Origin: an uncultured Flavobacteriales bacterium
GTDB lineage: Bacteria > Bacteroidota > Bacteroidia > Flavobacteriales_D > Parvicellaceae
DNA length: 64,000 nt
Reading direction: 5' to 3'
Assembly (NCBI GenBank): GCA_943787535.1
Contig: CALSMU010000004.1
Span: 186,001 to 250,000 of the forward strand
Position numbers and translations under genes: made by a program. The notes beneath the pieces were generated by a model. The model was given only the letters and a program-made list of their open reading frames with translations. It searched no databases and was not told the DNA's origin. Positions 9,747 through 18,591 of this stretch are shown in pieces (position 1 is the stretch's first letter; each line of letters opens with the position of its first letter).

Positions 9747-11306
9747 ATGTCTGACGTAATGGAAGCTACAAACATACAAGAGGTACTAAGCCAACTTGGA
9801 ATTAAAGAAGTAAATAGTGGAGCAGCTATTGGGGAACATTGGTTTGCTACTAGAGGTGAAAAGATTGAGTCTTATTCTCCTGTTGATGGTAAATTAATTG
9901 CAACAGTAAACAGTGCAACTTCAGCAGAGTATGAAGCTTGTATTGCAAAAGCACAAGAAGCATTTAAAGCATGGAAAATGGTTCCGGCTCCAAGAAGAGG
10001 AGAAATTGTTCGCCAGTTTGGTGAAGAGTTAAGAGCTATGAAAGAACCTCTTGGAAAATTGGTTTCTTATGAAATGGGAAAATCTTACCAAGAAGGATTG
10101 GGTGAGGTTCAAGAAATGATTGATATCTGTGATTTTGCAGTTGGACTTTCTCGTCAGTTAAATGGAATTACTCTACATTCTGAACGTCCAAAGCACAGAA
10201 TGTACGATCAATATCACCCGCTTGGAATAGTAGGAATTATTTCTGCGTTTAATTTTCCAGTTGCAGTTTGGGCATGGAATACTGCCTTAGCATGGATTTC
10301 TGGAGATGTGTGTATTTGGAAGCCATCTGAAAAAGCGCCTATTTGTGGAGTAGCTTGTCAGAATATTATGAATAAAGTAATTGCTGCAAATGAAGATGCT
10401 CCGGATGGTATTTGCGCTTTAGTGATAGGTGGAGCAGATATAGGAAAAGCAATGGCTGCTGATAAAAGAGTTCCTTTAGTTTCTGCTACTGGATCTACTC
10501 GAATGGGGAAGTCTGTTGGAGAAGTTGTTGGAGCTAGACTAGGTAAGTCTTTATTAGAATTAGGAGGTAATAACGCTGTTATTCTTACTCCTAGTGCCGA
10601 TTTAAAAATGGTTCTTCCTGCATTGGTGTTTGGAGCTGTTGGAACAACGGGTCAAAGATGTACATCAACAAGAAGATTAATTATTCATGATAGTATTTAT
10701 GATAACGTAAAAGATGTATTGGTCAAAGCCTATGGTCAACTAAAAATTGGTGATCCTTTGGATGAAAGAAATCATGTTGGTCCGCTTATCGATAAGGATG
10801 CAGTTAATATGTATTTAGATGCAATCGAAAGAGGAAAAGCAGAAGGTTCAAAAGTTTTGGTTGAAGGAGGAGTTTTAGAAGGAGAAGGTTACGAAAGTGG
10901 TTGTTACGTAAAGCCAGTTATTGCTGAGGTAGAAAATCATTTTCAAATTGTTCAACATGAAACATTTGCTCCAATTTTATACTTAATTAAATATTCTGGA
11001 GATGTTTCAAGCGCAATTGAAATACAGAATGATGTACCGCAAGGTTTATCTTCTGCAATCATGACCAACAACATGAGAGAGCAAGAAGAGTTTTTATCTC
11101 ATGTTGGTTCTGATTGTGGAATTGCAAATGTCAATATTGGAACTTCTGGTGCTGAAATTGGTGGTGCATTTGGTGGAGAAAAAGAAACAGGAGGAGGCCG
11201 CGAGTCTGGATCTGATGCTTGGAAAATATACATGAGAAGACAAACAAATACCATTAACTGGGGAACCGATTTACCTTTAGCCCAAGGAATTAAGTTTGAA
11301 TTATAA
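9747..11306 (+). CDS. ALDH7-type aldehyde dehydrogenase (alpha-aminoadipic semialdehyde dehydrogenase-like)
   Basis: The 519-residue protein has the aldehyde dehydrogenase fold with general base Glu271 (LLELGGNNA) and catalytic Cys305 (TTGQRCTSTRR). The ALDH7 pattern is clear in GIVGIISAFNFPVAVWAWN and the GGGRESGSDAWK segment near the C-terminus. ALDH7 enzymes oxidise alpha-aminoadipic semialdehyde in lysine breakdown and related semialdehydes. The gene is monocistronic, with a possible TAnnTTTG box upstream and a strong terminator downstream. The family is certain; the physiological substrate is inferred from the subfamily. Confidence 0.92.
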   Translation: MSDVMEATNIQEVLSQLGIKEVNSGAAIGEHWFATRGEKIESYSPVDGKLIATVNSATSAEYEACIAKAQEAFKAWKMVPAPRRGEIVRQFGEELRAMKEPLGKLVSYEMGKSYQEGLGEVQEMIDICDFAVGLSRQLNGITLHSERPKHRMYDQYHPLGIVGIISAFNFPVAVWAWNTALAWISGDVCIWKPSEKAPICGVACQNIMNKVIAANEDAPDGICALVIGGADIGKAMAADKRVPLVSATGSTRMGKSVGEVVGARLGKSLLELGGNNAVILTPSADLKMVLPALVFGAVGTTGQRCTSTRRLIIHDSIYDNVKDVLVKAYGQLKIGDPLDERNHVGPLIDKDAVNMYLDAIERGKAEGSKVLVEGGVLEGEGYESGCYVKPVIAEVENHFQIVQHETFAPILYLIKYSGDVSSAIEIQNDVPQGLSSAIMTNNMREQEEFLSHVGSDCGIANVNIGTSGAEIGGAFGGEKETGGGRESGSDAWKIYMRRQTNTINWGTDLPLAQGIKFEL

Positions 11307-11327
11307 GAGACATAGTTAATTTACTTT

Positions 11328-11363
11328 AAAGCCTTCTTGATATTTTCAGGAAGGCTTTTTTTT
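11328..11363 (+). terminator. Intrinsic terminator after the aldehyde dehydrogenase gene
   Basis: A 9-base perfect stem (AAAGCCTTC / GAAGGCTTT) closes a loop of about 12 bases and is followed by a run of T. It lies 22 bases past the stop codon. Confidence 0.9.
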
Positions 11364-11447
11364 GGCTAATTCTGACAATACAACACAAAAAAGCCCTAAC
11401 ATCAATAAATACCGAAACTCAGGCTTTAATATTTTTAGTTGAGGTTG

Positions 11448-12350
11448 TTATAAGACACCGTTTCCAACGTACTTGCCATCTTTGTAAACTTCAATTCTTT
11501 CAAGAAGTCCATTTTCATCATAGATATAATGCTTTCCAGTCCATAGTTTACTATTCTTAAACTCACCATCCATGTAGATGTCCTTGTTTTCGTTGTAGGT
11601 TTTATGATATCCATCTTCAATTTCACCGATGTCTTTGGGGTCAAATGTAATGCCATCCGCTTCAACACCTTCTTCCTTTTCCGTAACTACATCTTCCTCT
11701 AATATAACGGCTGGATTAACTCTTTCCCTTAACTGTCTGCTGCCTTCTATTACTTTTCCGTCTTCACTATATTCAACAATTTCTTTAATATCTCCATTGG
11801 GGTAGTATCTGGTGGCAGTTCCATTTTCGACACCATTAGTTGTGTTGTATTCTAATTCTAACTGGGCATTTGTATGGTAATATTTTACAACACTATCAGT
11901 TTTACCCGAACCGTTAAAAGTTTTCTCTTGAGCAATATTTCCGTTGGGGTGCCATCTTGTAAATGATTTAGTGTAATAGCGGCCTACCCAGTTTCCTGCT
12001 TCCTCAGGTTTTCCATTTTCATAAAAAGTTTTGAAAGCTCCACTTGCTCTACCATTGATAAACTCAATTTCACTTTTTAAATTTCCATTTGCCCAATATT
12101 TCTTCCACAACCCAATTTTACGATTGGCTTTGTAGTTCCCCTCTTCTATTTTATCATTTGGTTTGAAATCAGGTAAATTCCGCATATGGGCCCAGATAAT
12201 CCAATATCCCTCTTTCTTCCCATCTATTTTTTGATTGATACTATCTCCCTCTTGGTCAACTGGCGGGTCAGTTATTAAATAAGCAAATGCATGAGCATTC
12301 ACACTAATCAAAAAAACAAATAATAATACAAACGTTCTTTTTATCATCAT
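11448..12350 (-). CDS. Secreted MORN/YwqK-type repeat protein, 300 aa
   Basis: A signal peptide (residues 1-23, ending AHAFA) is followed by repeated units of the type YYPNGDIKEIVEYSEDGK, the MORN-variant repeat found in proteins often named YwqK-family antitoxins. At least six units can be seen, with loops rich in Asn-Gly. The antitoxin label is historical; no toxin gene is adjacent, and a surface or periplasmic scaffold is as likely. The gene stands alone with about 85 bases to the ALDH terminator and 180 bases upstream. Related repeat proteins are encoded at 14503-14916 and 21940-22431. Confidence 0.75.
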   Translation of the reverse strand: MMIKRTFVLLFVFLISVNAHAFAYLITDPPVDQEGDSINQKIDGKKEGYWIIWAHMRNLPDFKPNDKIEEGNYKANRKIGLWKKYWANGNLKSEIEFINGRASGAFKTFYENGKPEEAGNWVGRYYTKSFTRWHPNGNIAQEKTFNGSGKTDSVVKYYHTNAQLELEYNTTNGVENGTATRYYPNGDIKEIVEYSEDGKVIEGSRQLRERVNPAVILEEDVVTEKEEGVEADGITFDPKDIGEIEDGYHKTYNENKDIYMDGEFKNSKLWTGKHYIYDENGLLERIEVYKDGKYVGNGVL

Positions 12351-12527
12351 AGAGTTGCTAAACTATTCAATTTCAAGGTTCAGTCGGATTTTTTTCGACA
12401 AAACAAAAATTTCTTTCGATGTAAGAAATACGTCAAAAAGGGGTAAAGGTTGCTCTGCTTAGGATAAAAATAATTTAACTTATTACGAAAGGATAGTATT
12501 CCTAAACCAACATGTTTTTAATAAAAT

Positions 12528-13469
12528 TTACTGAGAGAGATTTTCTAGCATATTTTTGGTCATTTCATTCAAATCGTATCGTGCTTCCCAATTCCAATCT
12601 TCTCTTGCATTGCTGTCTGAAATGCTGTCTGGCCAAGTTTCGGCAATCTTATTTCTATAATCTATCGAATAATTGATTTCGAAATCTGAAATATGATTTT
12701 GGATGCTTTGAGCAATTTCTTTAGGCGAAAAGCTCATTCCCGAAATGTTATAACTAGATCTGGTTTTTATATTTTCAATTGGCGCTTCCATTAATTCAAT
12801 TGTTGCACGAATTGCATCTTCCATATACATCATGGGTAGTTTTACATTTTCATCCAAAAAACAAGTAAATGAAGCGTTTTCTAATGCTTTATAATAGATG
12901 TCTACAGCATAGTCTGTAGTTCCGCCACCAGGGAGAGATTTGTAACTAATCAATCCCGGGTATCGAATACTTCTTACGTCTACGCCATATTGCCTAAAAT
13001 AGTATTCACACCATCTTTCACCGGCCTGTTTGCTAATTCCATAAACAGTAATTGGTTCCATTATAGTCGTTTGCGGTGTATTTTCTTTTGGAGAAGAAGG
13101 TCCAAATACAGCTATTGAACTTGGCCAGAATACTTTTTTAATAATACCTTCTTTCGCTATGTTTAGGATATTAAATAGTCCATCCATATTCAATTTCCAT
13201 GCGAACATTGGATTTTTCTCTGCTGTAGCCGACAGGAGTGCAGCTAATAAATAAACTTCAGTTATACTATTTTCACTAATAATATTTCTTACTGCCGGTT
13301 CATCTAAAATATCTAATTGAACAAACTTACCTCCAGCTAAAATCTCTTTGTTGGGTTCTTTTAAATCTGCAGCTATCACATTTTCAGCTCCTTTGGATTC
13401 TCGGAGCTTTAGTACAAGCTCTGTGCCTATTTGCCCAGCAGCACCTATAACTAATATTTTTACACTCAT
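12528..13469 (-). CDS. tdh: SDR/epimerase-type L-threonine 3-dehydrogenase
   Basis: The product is a 313-residue Rossmann-fold protein with the NAD-binding motif GAAGQIG near the N-terminus and the SDR catalytic pair in YGISKQAGE, preceded by the Ser of WPSSIAVFG. Overall pattern matches the UDP-glucose-epimerase-like L-threonine dehydrogenases known from flavobacteria, which oxidise threonine to 2-amino-3-ketobutyrate. I prefer ATG 13469 (MSVKILVIGAAG) over 13478 because the Rossmann strand begins there. A generic NAD-dependent epimerase is the alternative. No partner ketobutyrate ligase gene is adjacent. Confidence 0.85.
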   Translation of the reverse strand: MSVKILVIGAAGQIGTELVLKLRESKGAENVIAADLKEPNKEILAGGKFVQLDILDEPAVRNIISENSITEVYLLAALLSATAEKNPMFAWKLNMDGLFNILNIAKEGIIKKVFWPSSIAVFGPSSPKENTPQTTIMEPITVYGISKQAGERWCEYYFRQYGVDVRSIRYPGLISYKSLPGGGTTDYAVDIYYKALENASFTCFLDENVKLPMMYMEDAIRATIELMEAPIENIKTRSSYNISGMSFSPKEIAQSIQNHISDFEINYSIDYRNKIAETWPDSISDSNAREDWNWEARYDLNEMTKNMLENLSQ

Positions 13470-13562
13470 AATGGGCAAATGTAAGTATTAACTTGTTTGT
13501 TTTTTACATCTAATAAATAAAACATGAAATAGACTTCCGTATTAATGGATTAGATAATAGGC

Positions 13563-14525
13563 TTAATAAAAGTCACTATCATTTAAACTAAATTGATAGT
13601 AGAATTTACTCTTTTTTACTTGTTGATTTTCGCGATAGAGATAGGGTAGTCCGTTATTATCTAGCATAGGAAGATGAAGGTTTTTGGTCTTTACCCATTT
13701 AGCAGGAATAAAATACATATCATGGATAATTTTATTTTGAATTACATTTCTTATTCGTTCACTATCAATTCCAGAGCTAAACTTTAGGTTTTGACCAAAG
13801 CCTAAAGCATATTCAACTTGAACCCCTAAAACTCCATTCGAAAATTTTCCATAAGGCGTATTCGCTAAATCTTTATAGCCGTATCGGCTAAAAGTGGTTT
13901 CATAATGGTTTTTTGCTAAAGGTGAATTGGAGTTACCGGTCCACAACAAACTATTTAAGCCCACTCTAATACTATCTTTATGGTAAGCAAGGATTATCGC
14001 TGCTGTTCTGAATCTATCAGAGCCACTTGTTGCTAGAATATCATTTTCATGAATGATTTCAAAATCATAGAATTGAACTCCCACTGTTCCGGTTCGTTGT
14101 GAGGTGTTTCTATTGTCAAAGTAAAAATTATAGCCATAACCTAAGCTGCAATCTCTACCAGTTTGGTTACTTACCAGCGAATGAAAATATTTTTGTTTGA
14201 CCTCTTTTTGACCCCATGCAGCAACAACTCCAACCCCTAATTTTGTCTCTCTAAATTTTCCGGCAGCTCCCCAATTCTTGAAATTGAACGTCCACCTAGC
14301 ATTTGAATTTATTTGTAAACACTCTAATCCTTTTCTGCTTTGATAGTAATAACCAGAAAGATAGATGCCTATTTGCGAAACATGCGACCCCAAGTTTACG
14401 ATAGCACCGGCTGAAACTCCGAAATTTTGTTTTTGGTACAACTGATTTTGTCCTTTTATAGAAAAACCAAAAAAGACAGAAGGTAGTAGAAATAATAAAA
14501 GTTTAAGGCGTAATTTCTGGAACAC
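13563..14525 (-). CDS. Secreted, beta-barrel-like protein of unknown function
   Basis: The 320-residue product has a signal peptide ending near FSIKGQ and a body of alternating aromatic and polar residues, with many Tyr, Phe and Gly, as expected for an outer-membrane beta barrel. Flavobacterial proteins with a similar start (NFGVSAGAIVNLGSHVSQIG) are sometimes annotated as polymorphic toxin type 23, from memory; no delivery domain or immunity gene is visible here, so I do not call it a toxin. It overlaps the 3' end of the MORN gene at 14503-14916 by 23 bases, so the pair should be translationally coupled. Confidence 0.6.
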   Translation of the reverse strand: MFQKLRLKLLLFLLPSVFFGFSIKGQNQLYQKQNFGVSAGAIVNLGSHVSQIGIYLSGYYYQSRKGLECLQINSNARWTFNFKNWGAAGKFRETKLGVGVVAAWGQKEVKQKYFHSLVSNQTGRDCSLGYGYNFYFDNRNTSQRTGTVGVQFYDFEIIHENDILATSGSDRFRTAAIILAYHKDSIRVGLNSLLWTGNSNSPLAKNHYETTFSRYGYKDLANTPYGKFSNGVLGVQVEYALGFGQNLKFSSGIDSERIRNVIQNKIIHDMYFIPAKWVKTKNLHLPMLDNNGLPYLYRENQQVKKSKFYYQFSLNDSDFY

Positions 14526-14916
14526 CTTGAGAATCTTCTGTTTCAGAGTTCATGATTTTATCTTCGCTAAAGAAACCCTCATAAGTGGCACCTTCTTTAT
14601 CCCAATAAAATGTTCCTCTTCCACTCATCTTGTCTTCCTCCCATTGTCCGGTATAAGTGTTGCCACTATCCCATTTGTAAGTTCCTTGTCCTGTCATTTT
14701 ACCGTCCTCAAAATTTCCCATGTACTTATCTCCATTTTCCCAAAGAAATTTCCCTTGACCATTTGGGAGACCATTAATCCATCCACCGATGTACCGGTCC
14801 TTATTTTCCCATTGAAAAGTTCCATGCCCTTTGTAGCAGTTCCCTTTAATACATTGAGAATAAGAATTAAAGCAAGTAACAAAAGATAAAATAGCGGTAA
14901 TAGTAAATAGTTTCAT
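14503..14916 (-). CDS. Secreted MORN-repeat protein, 137 aa
   Basis: After a signal peptide ending CFNSYSQ the product has four to five classical MORN repeats of about 22 residues (for example YIGGWINGLPNGQGKFLWE and YTGQWEEDKMSGRGTFYW). MORN repeats form extended beta sheets used for membrane or protein contact. The C-terminal tail is acidic. The stop codon lies inside the start of the beta-barrel-like gene, so the two products probably work together at the outer membrane. No enzymatic domain is present. Confidence 0.8.
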   Translation of the reverse strand: MKLFTITAILSFVTCFNSYSQCIKGNCYKGHGTFQWENKDRYIGGWINGLPNGQGKFLWENGDKYMGNFEDGKMTGQGTYKWDSGNTYTGQWEEDKMSGRGTFYWDKEGATYEGFFSEDKIMNSETEDSQGVPEITP

Positions 14917-15084
14917 TGGTTGTAATTTAGTTTTTATTTGTGCTTTATACAGATTAATGATTCAATAGTTTCAAAATTATACAATATTTTGATTATTGAC
15001 TCGATTTAAACTCAATAAAAGCATTTGTCTTGTAATTTTTTTTTGGATATTAAACAATTTCTGTGCCATATAAAATATTGGTTG

Positions 15085-15112
15085 TTTGATTTGCACTTTT
15101 TTATTAATTTTG
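15085..15112 (+). promoter_or_regulatory. Probable promoter of the carbonic anhydrase gene
   Basis: TTTG at 15085-15088 and TAATTTTG at 15105-15112 match the -33 and -7 elements of Bacteroidota promoters, with a spacer of 16 bases. The start codon is 28 bases downstream. Confidence 0.5.
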
Positions 15113-15139
15113 AAAATATTTAACAATAAATATATCGAT

Positions 15140-15703
15140 ATGAGTATTTCAGCAAAAGAAGCGTTAGATAAAATTAAGGTTGGAAACCAACAGTATGTGC
15201 AGGATAAAGAGCATGTTGGTACTGATGAAAAAATTAGAGAAAGTCTAATTACAGGTCAAAATCCATATGCAATTGTATTAAGTTGTGCGGATTCAAGAGT
15301 GGTTCCAGAATCTATTTTTGATGCGAATGCCGGCGAGTTATTTGTATTAAGAGTTGCAGGAAATATTGCCAACACCTCTACAATAGCTAGTATTGAATAT
15401 GCAGTTGCGCATTTGGGAACAAAATTAATTATTGTACTTGGACACGAAAGTTGTGGCGCTGTTACGGCTGCTTTGGCTGGCGGAGATAACGGATACAACT
15501 TAAACCATTTATGTTCGCATATTGTTCCTGCTATTGCTGCCTCAGAAAGCAATGAAGTGAATGATGTAGTTCGTGTGAATGCAAAGTTAACATGTAATGA
15601 CTTAGTGAATAGATCTTCAATTATTGGGGATGCAGTTAAGAATGGCCTGGAAATAGTACCCGCCTATTATAACTTAAGTAATGGAAAGGTAGATGTATTG
15701 TAG
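15140..15703 (+). CDS. can: Beta-class carbonic anhydrase
   Basis: I start at ATG 15140 (MSISAKEAL), because the upstream extension from 15086 covers the promoter-like sequence. The 187-residue enzyme has the beta-CA zinc ligands Cys49, His102 and Cys105, plus the catalytic dyad Asp51-Arg53 (SCADSR). The GHESCGAV motif is canonical. It interconverts CO2 and bicarbonate in the cytoplasm, supplying carboxylases and buffering pH. There is no signal peptide. The gene is monocistronic, with its own promoter-like boxes and a strong terminator. Confidence 0.95.
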   Translation: MSISAKEALDKIKVGNQQYVQDKEHVGTDEKIRESLITGQNPYAIVLSCADSRVVPESIFDANAGELFVLRVAGNIANTSTIASIEYAVAHLGTKLIIVLGHESCGAVTAALAGGDNGYNLNHLCSHIVPAIAASESNEVNDVVRVNAKLTCNDLVNRSSIIGDAVKNGLEIVPAYYNLSNGKVDVL

Positions 15704-15721
15704 CATCTAGAATCCTCTTTT

Positions 15722-15758
15722 ATGGCGCTTTTTTGATAAAGCGCCATTCTTTCTTTTT
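15722..15758 (+). terminator. Intrinsic terminator after the carbonic anhydrase gene
   Basis: A 10-base perfect stem (ATGGCGCTTT / AAAGCGCCAT) with a 6-base loop is followed by a T-rich tract. It begins 19 bases after the stop codon. Confidence 0.9.
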
Positions 15759-15845
15759 TGGTTAATGTTCTTGTGTTTTTCAGCTAGAAGGCAATGGATA
15801 CGACAATGGATGTTACGAGAAAAGAAATTATCTTAACTTAGCTTA

Positions 15846-17824
15846 GTGATAAACTACAGCGATATTAAAATACTCTTTGTTGCCGTTAATCTATTTTTAA
15901 TCGCTTCAATACATTCTGCTCAATCCAGAACAGATAGCATAATCAAAGCAAATAAGGCATGTGAAAACATTGCCCAGATTGACGCTTTGCAGCCTGCATT
16001 ATATAGACTTGATAGTCTAGGTGAACGTCTAGACTATATTAATATTGCAATTGAAAAATCAAAACAACTTGATTACCCAAAAGGGTTGATGCAAATGCAG
16101 TATTTAAAGGCTGCAACTTACAATGAGATAGAGTCTTATGATGATGCGATATTCTACTTTCAAAACGCTACAAAAAGTGCGGAAGTGCTTCAAGATTCCG
16201 CATATCTTAGATATTGCTATATGAATATAGGGGCTATAAACCTCGACATTGAAAATTATGAGCAAGCAAAAAGAGACTTTTTTGTTGGGTTGAAATATGC
16301 CAATAATAGCATAGCAAAATCAGTTGATATATATCATCACCTAGGAACACTTTACAAAGAGCTGAGAATGTTTGATAGCTCTTTATACTTCCATAATAAA
16401 ACGTTAGAATTAAGGGAAATAAAAAATGATACACTTGGAATTGCTCATAGCTATAATAATATCGCACTTGTATATAAACATAGTGGTGATTATGTAACAG
16501 CTTTAGAATATCTCAACAAATCCTTAGAATTTAAAAAGAAAATTAATGCCACCAAAGGCATAGGAGGGTCATACATAAATATAGGGTCGATCTATTTATT
16601 ACTAGAAGATTATCAAAAAGCTTATGAATATGCTTCATTGGGAATGATTTACACAGATTCTGTTAAGTCTAAAAATTTTACACTTAATGGTAGTGAAACA
16701 GCTTTGAAAGCACTTTTAAAAATTAAATCTGAACGGGCATCCGATCTATTTGAGCTATATGATTCCTTAAATATCGAGCTAAATGGAGAAGAAATCCTCA
16801 ATAATATTGAGGCTAATCAAATTAAATTTGATGTTGCCAATAAAGAACAACAGTTGGAATTAGAAAAAGCAAAAGCAAATCAATTAAGTCAATCCTTAAT
16901 TGTTAAAGAAGAAAAGGAAAAAAGGTTGAACTTTATAATATTCGCTGGTATTATTGGTGTTATTATTTTAATTGTATTTCTAATTATTGTTTACAACAAC
17001 TTCAAAAAGAAAAAAGCCTTGAGTTTGTCTTTGGAAGATAAAAATTTGTTGATTGAGCAAAAAAACAAAGACATAACAGACAGTATCAATTATGCAAAAA
17101 AAATTCAAAATTCAATTATGCCAGATATTAATGAGTTTGGCAATTTATTTCAGGATTCATTAATATACTATAAACCTAAAGATATTGTTAGTGGTGACTT
17201 TTACTGGTTTGAACATTTTAATAATTCAATAGTTTTTGCTGCCGCCGATTGCACTGGACATGGTGTGCCTGGAGCAATGATGAGTGTAATTTGCGTTGGG
17301 GCTTTAAATCATTTTACAAGAAAAACTGACATTACTGATCCGGAAACAGCTCTTCATTTTATTGATAAAGAGGTGAATAGGAGTACCAATGGAGGAAGCT
17401 GATGAGCAAAGAATGGCAGATGGAATGGACATAGCCTTGTGTGCTTATAATAAGGATAATATACATATTGCAATTCAGTGGAGCTAATAGACCTTTGGTT
17501 TTAATAAGAAACAATGAAGTTATTGTTTATAAGGGTAATAAATTCCCTATAGGTCAAGACATCGGAATTGAGAAAGATTTTACCGGTGAAAAAATCCAAT
17601 TGGAAAAAAATGATACTGTTTACGTCTTTACAGATGGAATAGTGGATCAGTTTGGGGGAGAAAAAGGCAAAAAGCTCCTTTTTAGAAGATTAAAAGAATT
17701 TTTGCTTTCAATTCAGTCATTAAGCTTCAGCGAACAACAAGAAAAGATAGACTTCTTTTTTAACCATTGGAAAGGTGAAGAAGAACAAGTTGATGATGTT
17801 TTGCTAATTGGAATTAAGGTATAG
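15846..17824 (+). pseudogene. TPR-SpoIIE (PP2C-type) phosphatase, frameshifted twice
   Basis: Read through two +1 shifts, this encodes about 658 residues: signal peptide, tetratricopeptide repeats (about 85-280), coiled coil (about 310-355), membrane helix (361-385) and a SpoIIE-type Ser/Thr phosphatase with metal-binding Asp residues in VSGDFYWFE and AADCTGHGVPGA. The frame breaks after STNGG (17390-17400) and resumes as DEQRMADGMDIALC. It breaks again near 17460 and resumes as LQFSGANRPL to the stop. Start is GTG at 15846; no in-frame ATG is better. Such proteins relay envelope signals in Bacteroidota. The two extra bases look like sequence errors; a true pseudogene is possible. Confidence 0.8.
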
Positions 17825-17930
17825 ATTTCTCTATCATCTTTTGCTTTATTGCTGATTCTAAAATAAAAAACCTACACTATCTGCAAATAGCTTGGTTATG
17901 TGTCACTAGAATTAGTAAATTTAGCATCCA

Positions 17931-18291
17931 ATGAAACATATTTTACTTTTTATATTAATAGCTTTCGCTTATTGTTCTTCTGGTTGTAAAAAAGACAAAA
18001 CATCCCCTGTTCAGGAGCCTGTAGTTAATTTGTGTGATTCAATCACTCCTGTTTCGTTTATCAATGATATAGACCCAATATTGAATACCAATAATTGCTA
18101 TGCCTGCCATAGTTCTATAACTCCTATTTTTAGCGATTATTCTTCCGTGTTTGACTGCAAGAGAGCCTATATTAAAATCGATTCAGCATGATCCTTTATT
18201 TAGGCCTATGCCCGAAAATGGATCCAAGTTGCCCGATTCGCTTATTAATAAGGTGCAATGTTGGATAGAGTCTGGAGCTCCAAACAATTAA
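17931..18291 (+). pseudogene. Lipoprotein with c-type haem-like CxxCH motif, frameshifted once
   Basis: The first frame has a lipoprotein-like signal (AYCSSGCKKDK) and a CYACH motif that fits c-type haem attachment. After one +1 shift between about 18155 and 18185 the frame continues as SIQHDPLFRPMPENG and ends with WIESGAPNN, the usual tail of short Bacteroidota cytochrome-like proteins (about 119 residues in total). MP(E/K)NG-type sequences supply the distal Met in such proteins. It may take part in envelope electron transfer. The last four bases overlap a converging short gene on the minus strand. Confidence 0.65.
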
Positions 18292-18531
18292 TTCTTAATT
18301 AACTTATCGATTAATACAGTAATATTGATAGAGTTGAAATTATCAGAAAACAATGTGGGGATGCTTTGCCGTAAATTGCCAAGTGGCTGTATGGCTTGGG
18401 TCGACTCCTCTTTCTTTTGGTAAGTGAATTTTGCAGCTGATAATTCAAGTACATCCACTGTTACTCGTAATCCATCTCTTTGAGAAACTAATATGTTTGG
18501 CTTTTAACATAGTTGAAATATAATGTTTCAT
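18288..18531 (-). pseudogene. Short uncharacterised gene, frameshifted once
   Basis: Starting from ATG 18531 (MKHYISTMLKAKHISFS) the frame ends early, but one +1 shift near 18480 joins it to RDGLRVTVDVLELSAAKF and a continuation to the stop at 18288. The joined product is about 80 residues with good coding character, which is why I think this otherwise empty interval holds a gene. I do not recognise the family. The single shift has the same polarity as the others nearby. Confidence 0.35.
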
Positions 18532-18591
18532 CGCAAATTTGTTGTTTTTTGGAGAAGTAAAATGTAATTTTAGAGACCTAAAACTAAAACC

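Noticed and set aside
11448-12350. Toxin-antitoxin locus because of a YwqK-like protein
   Set aside because: No toxin gene is adjacent, and the protein has a signal peptide; the antitoxin name is only inherited.
13563-14525. Polymorphic toxin (type 23) with MORN-protein partner
   Set aside because: No delivery domain, immunity gene or toxin catalytic site is visible, and the composition is that of a beta-barrel envelope protein.
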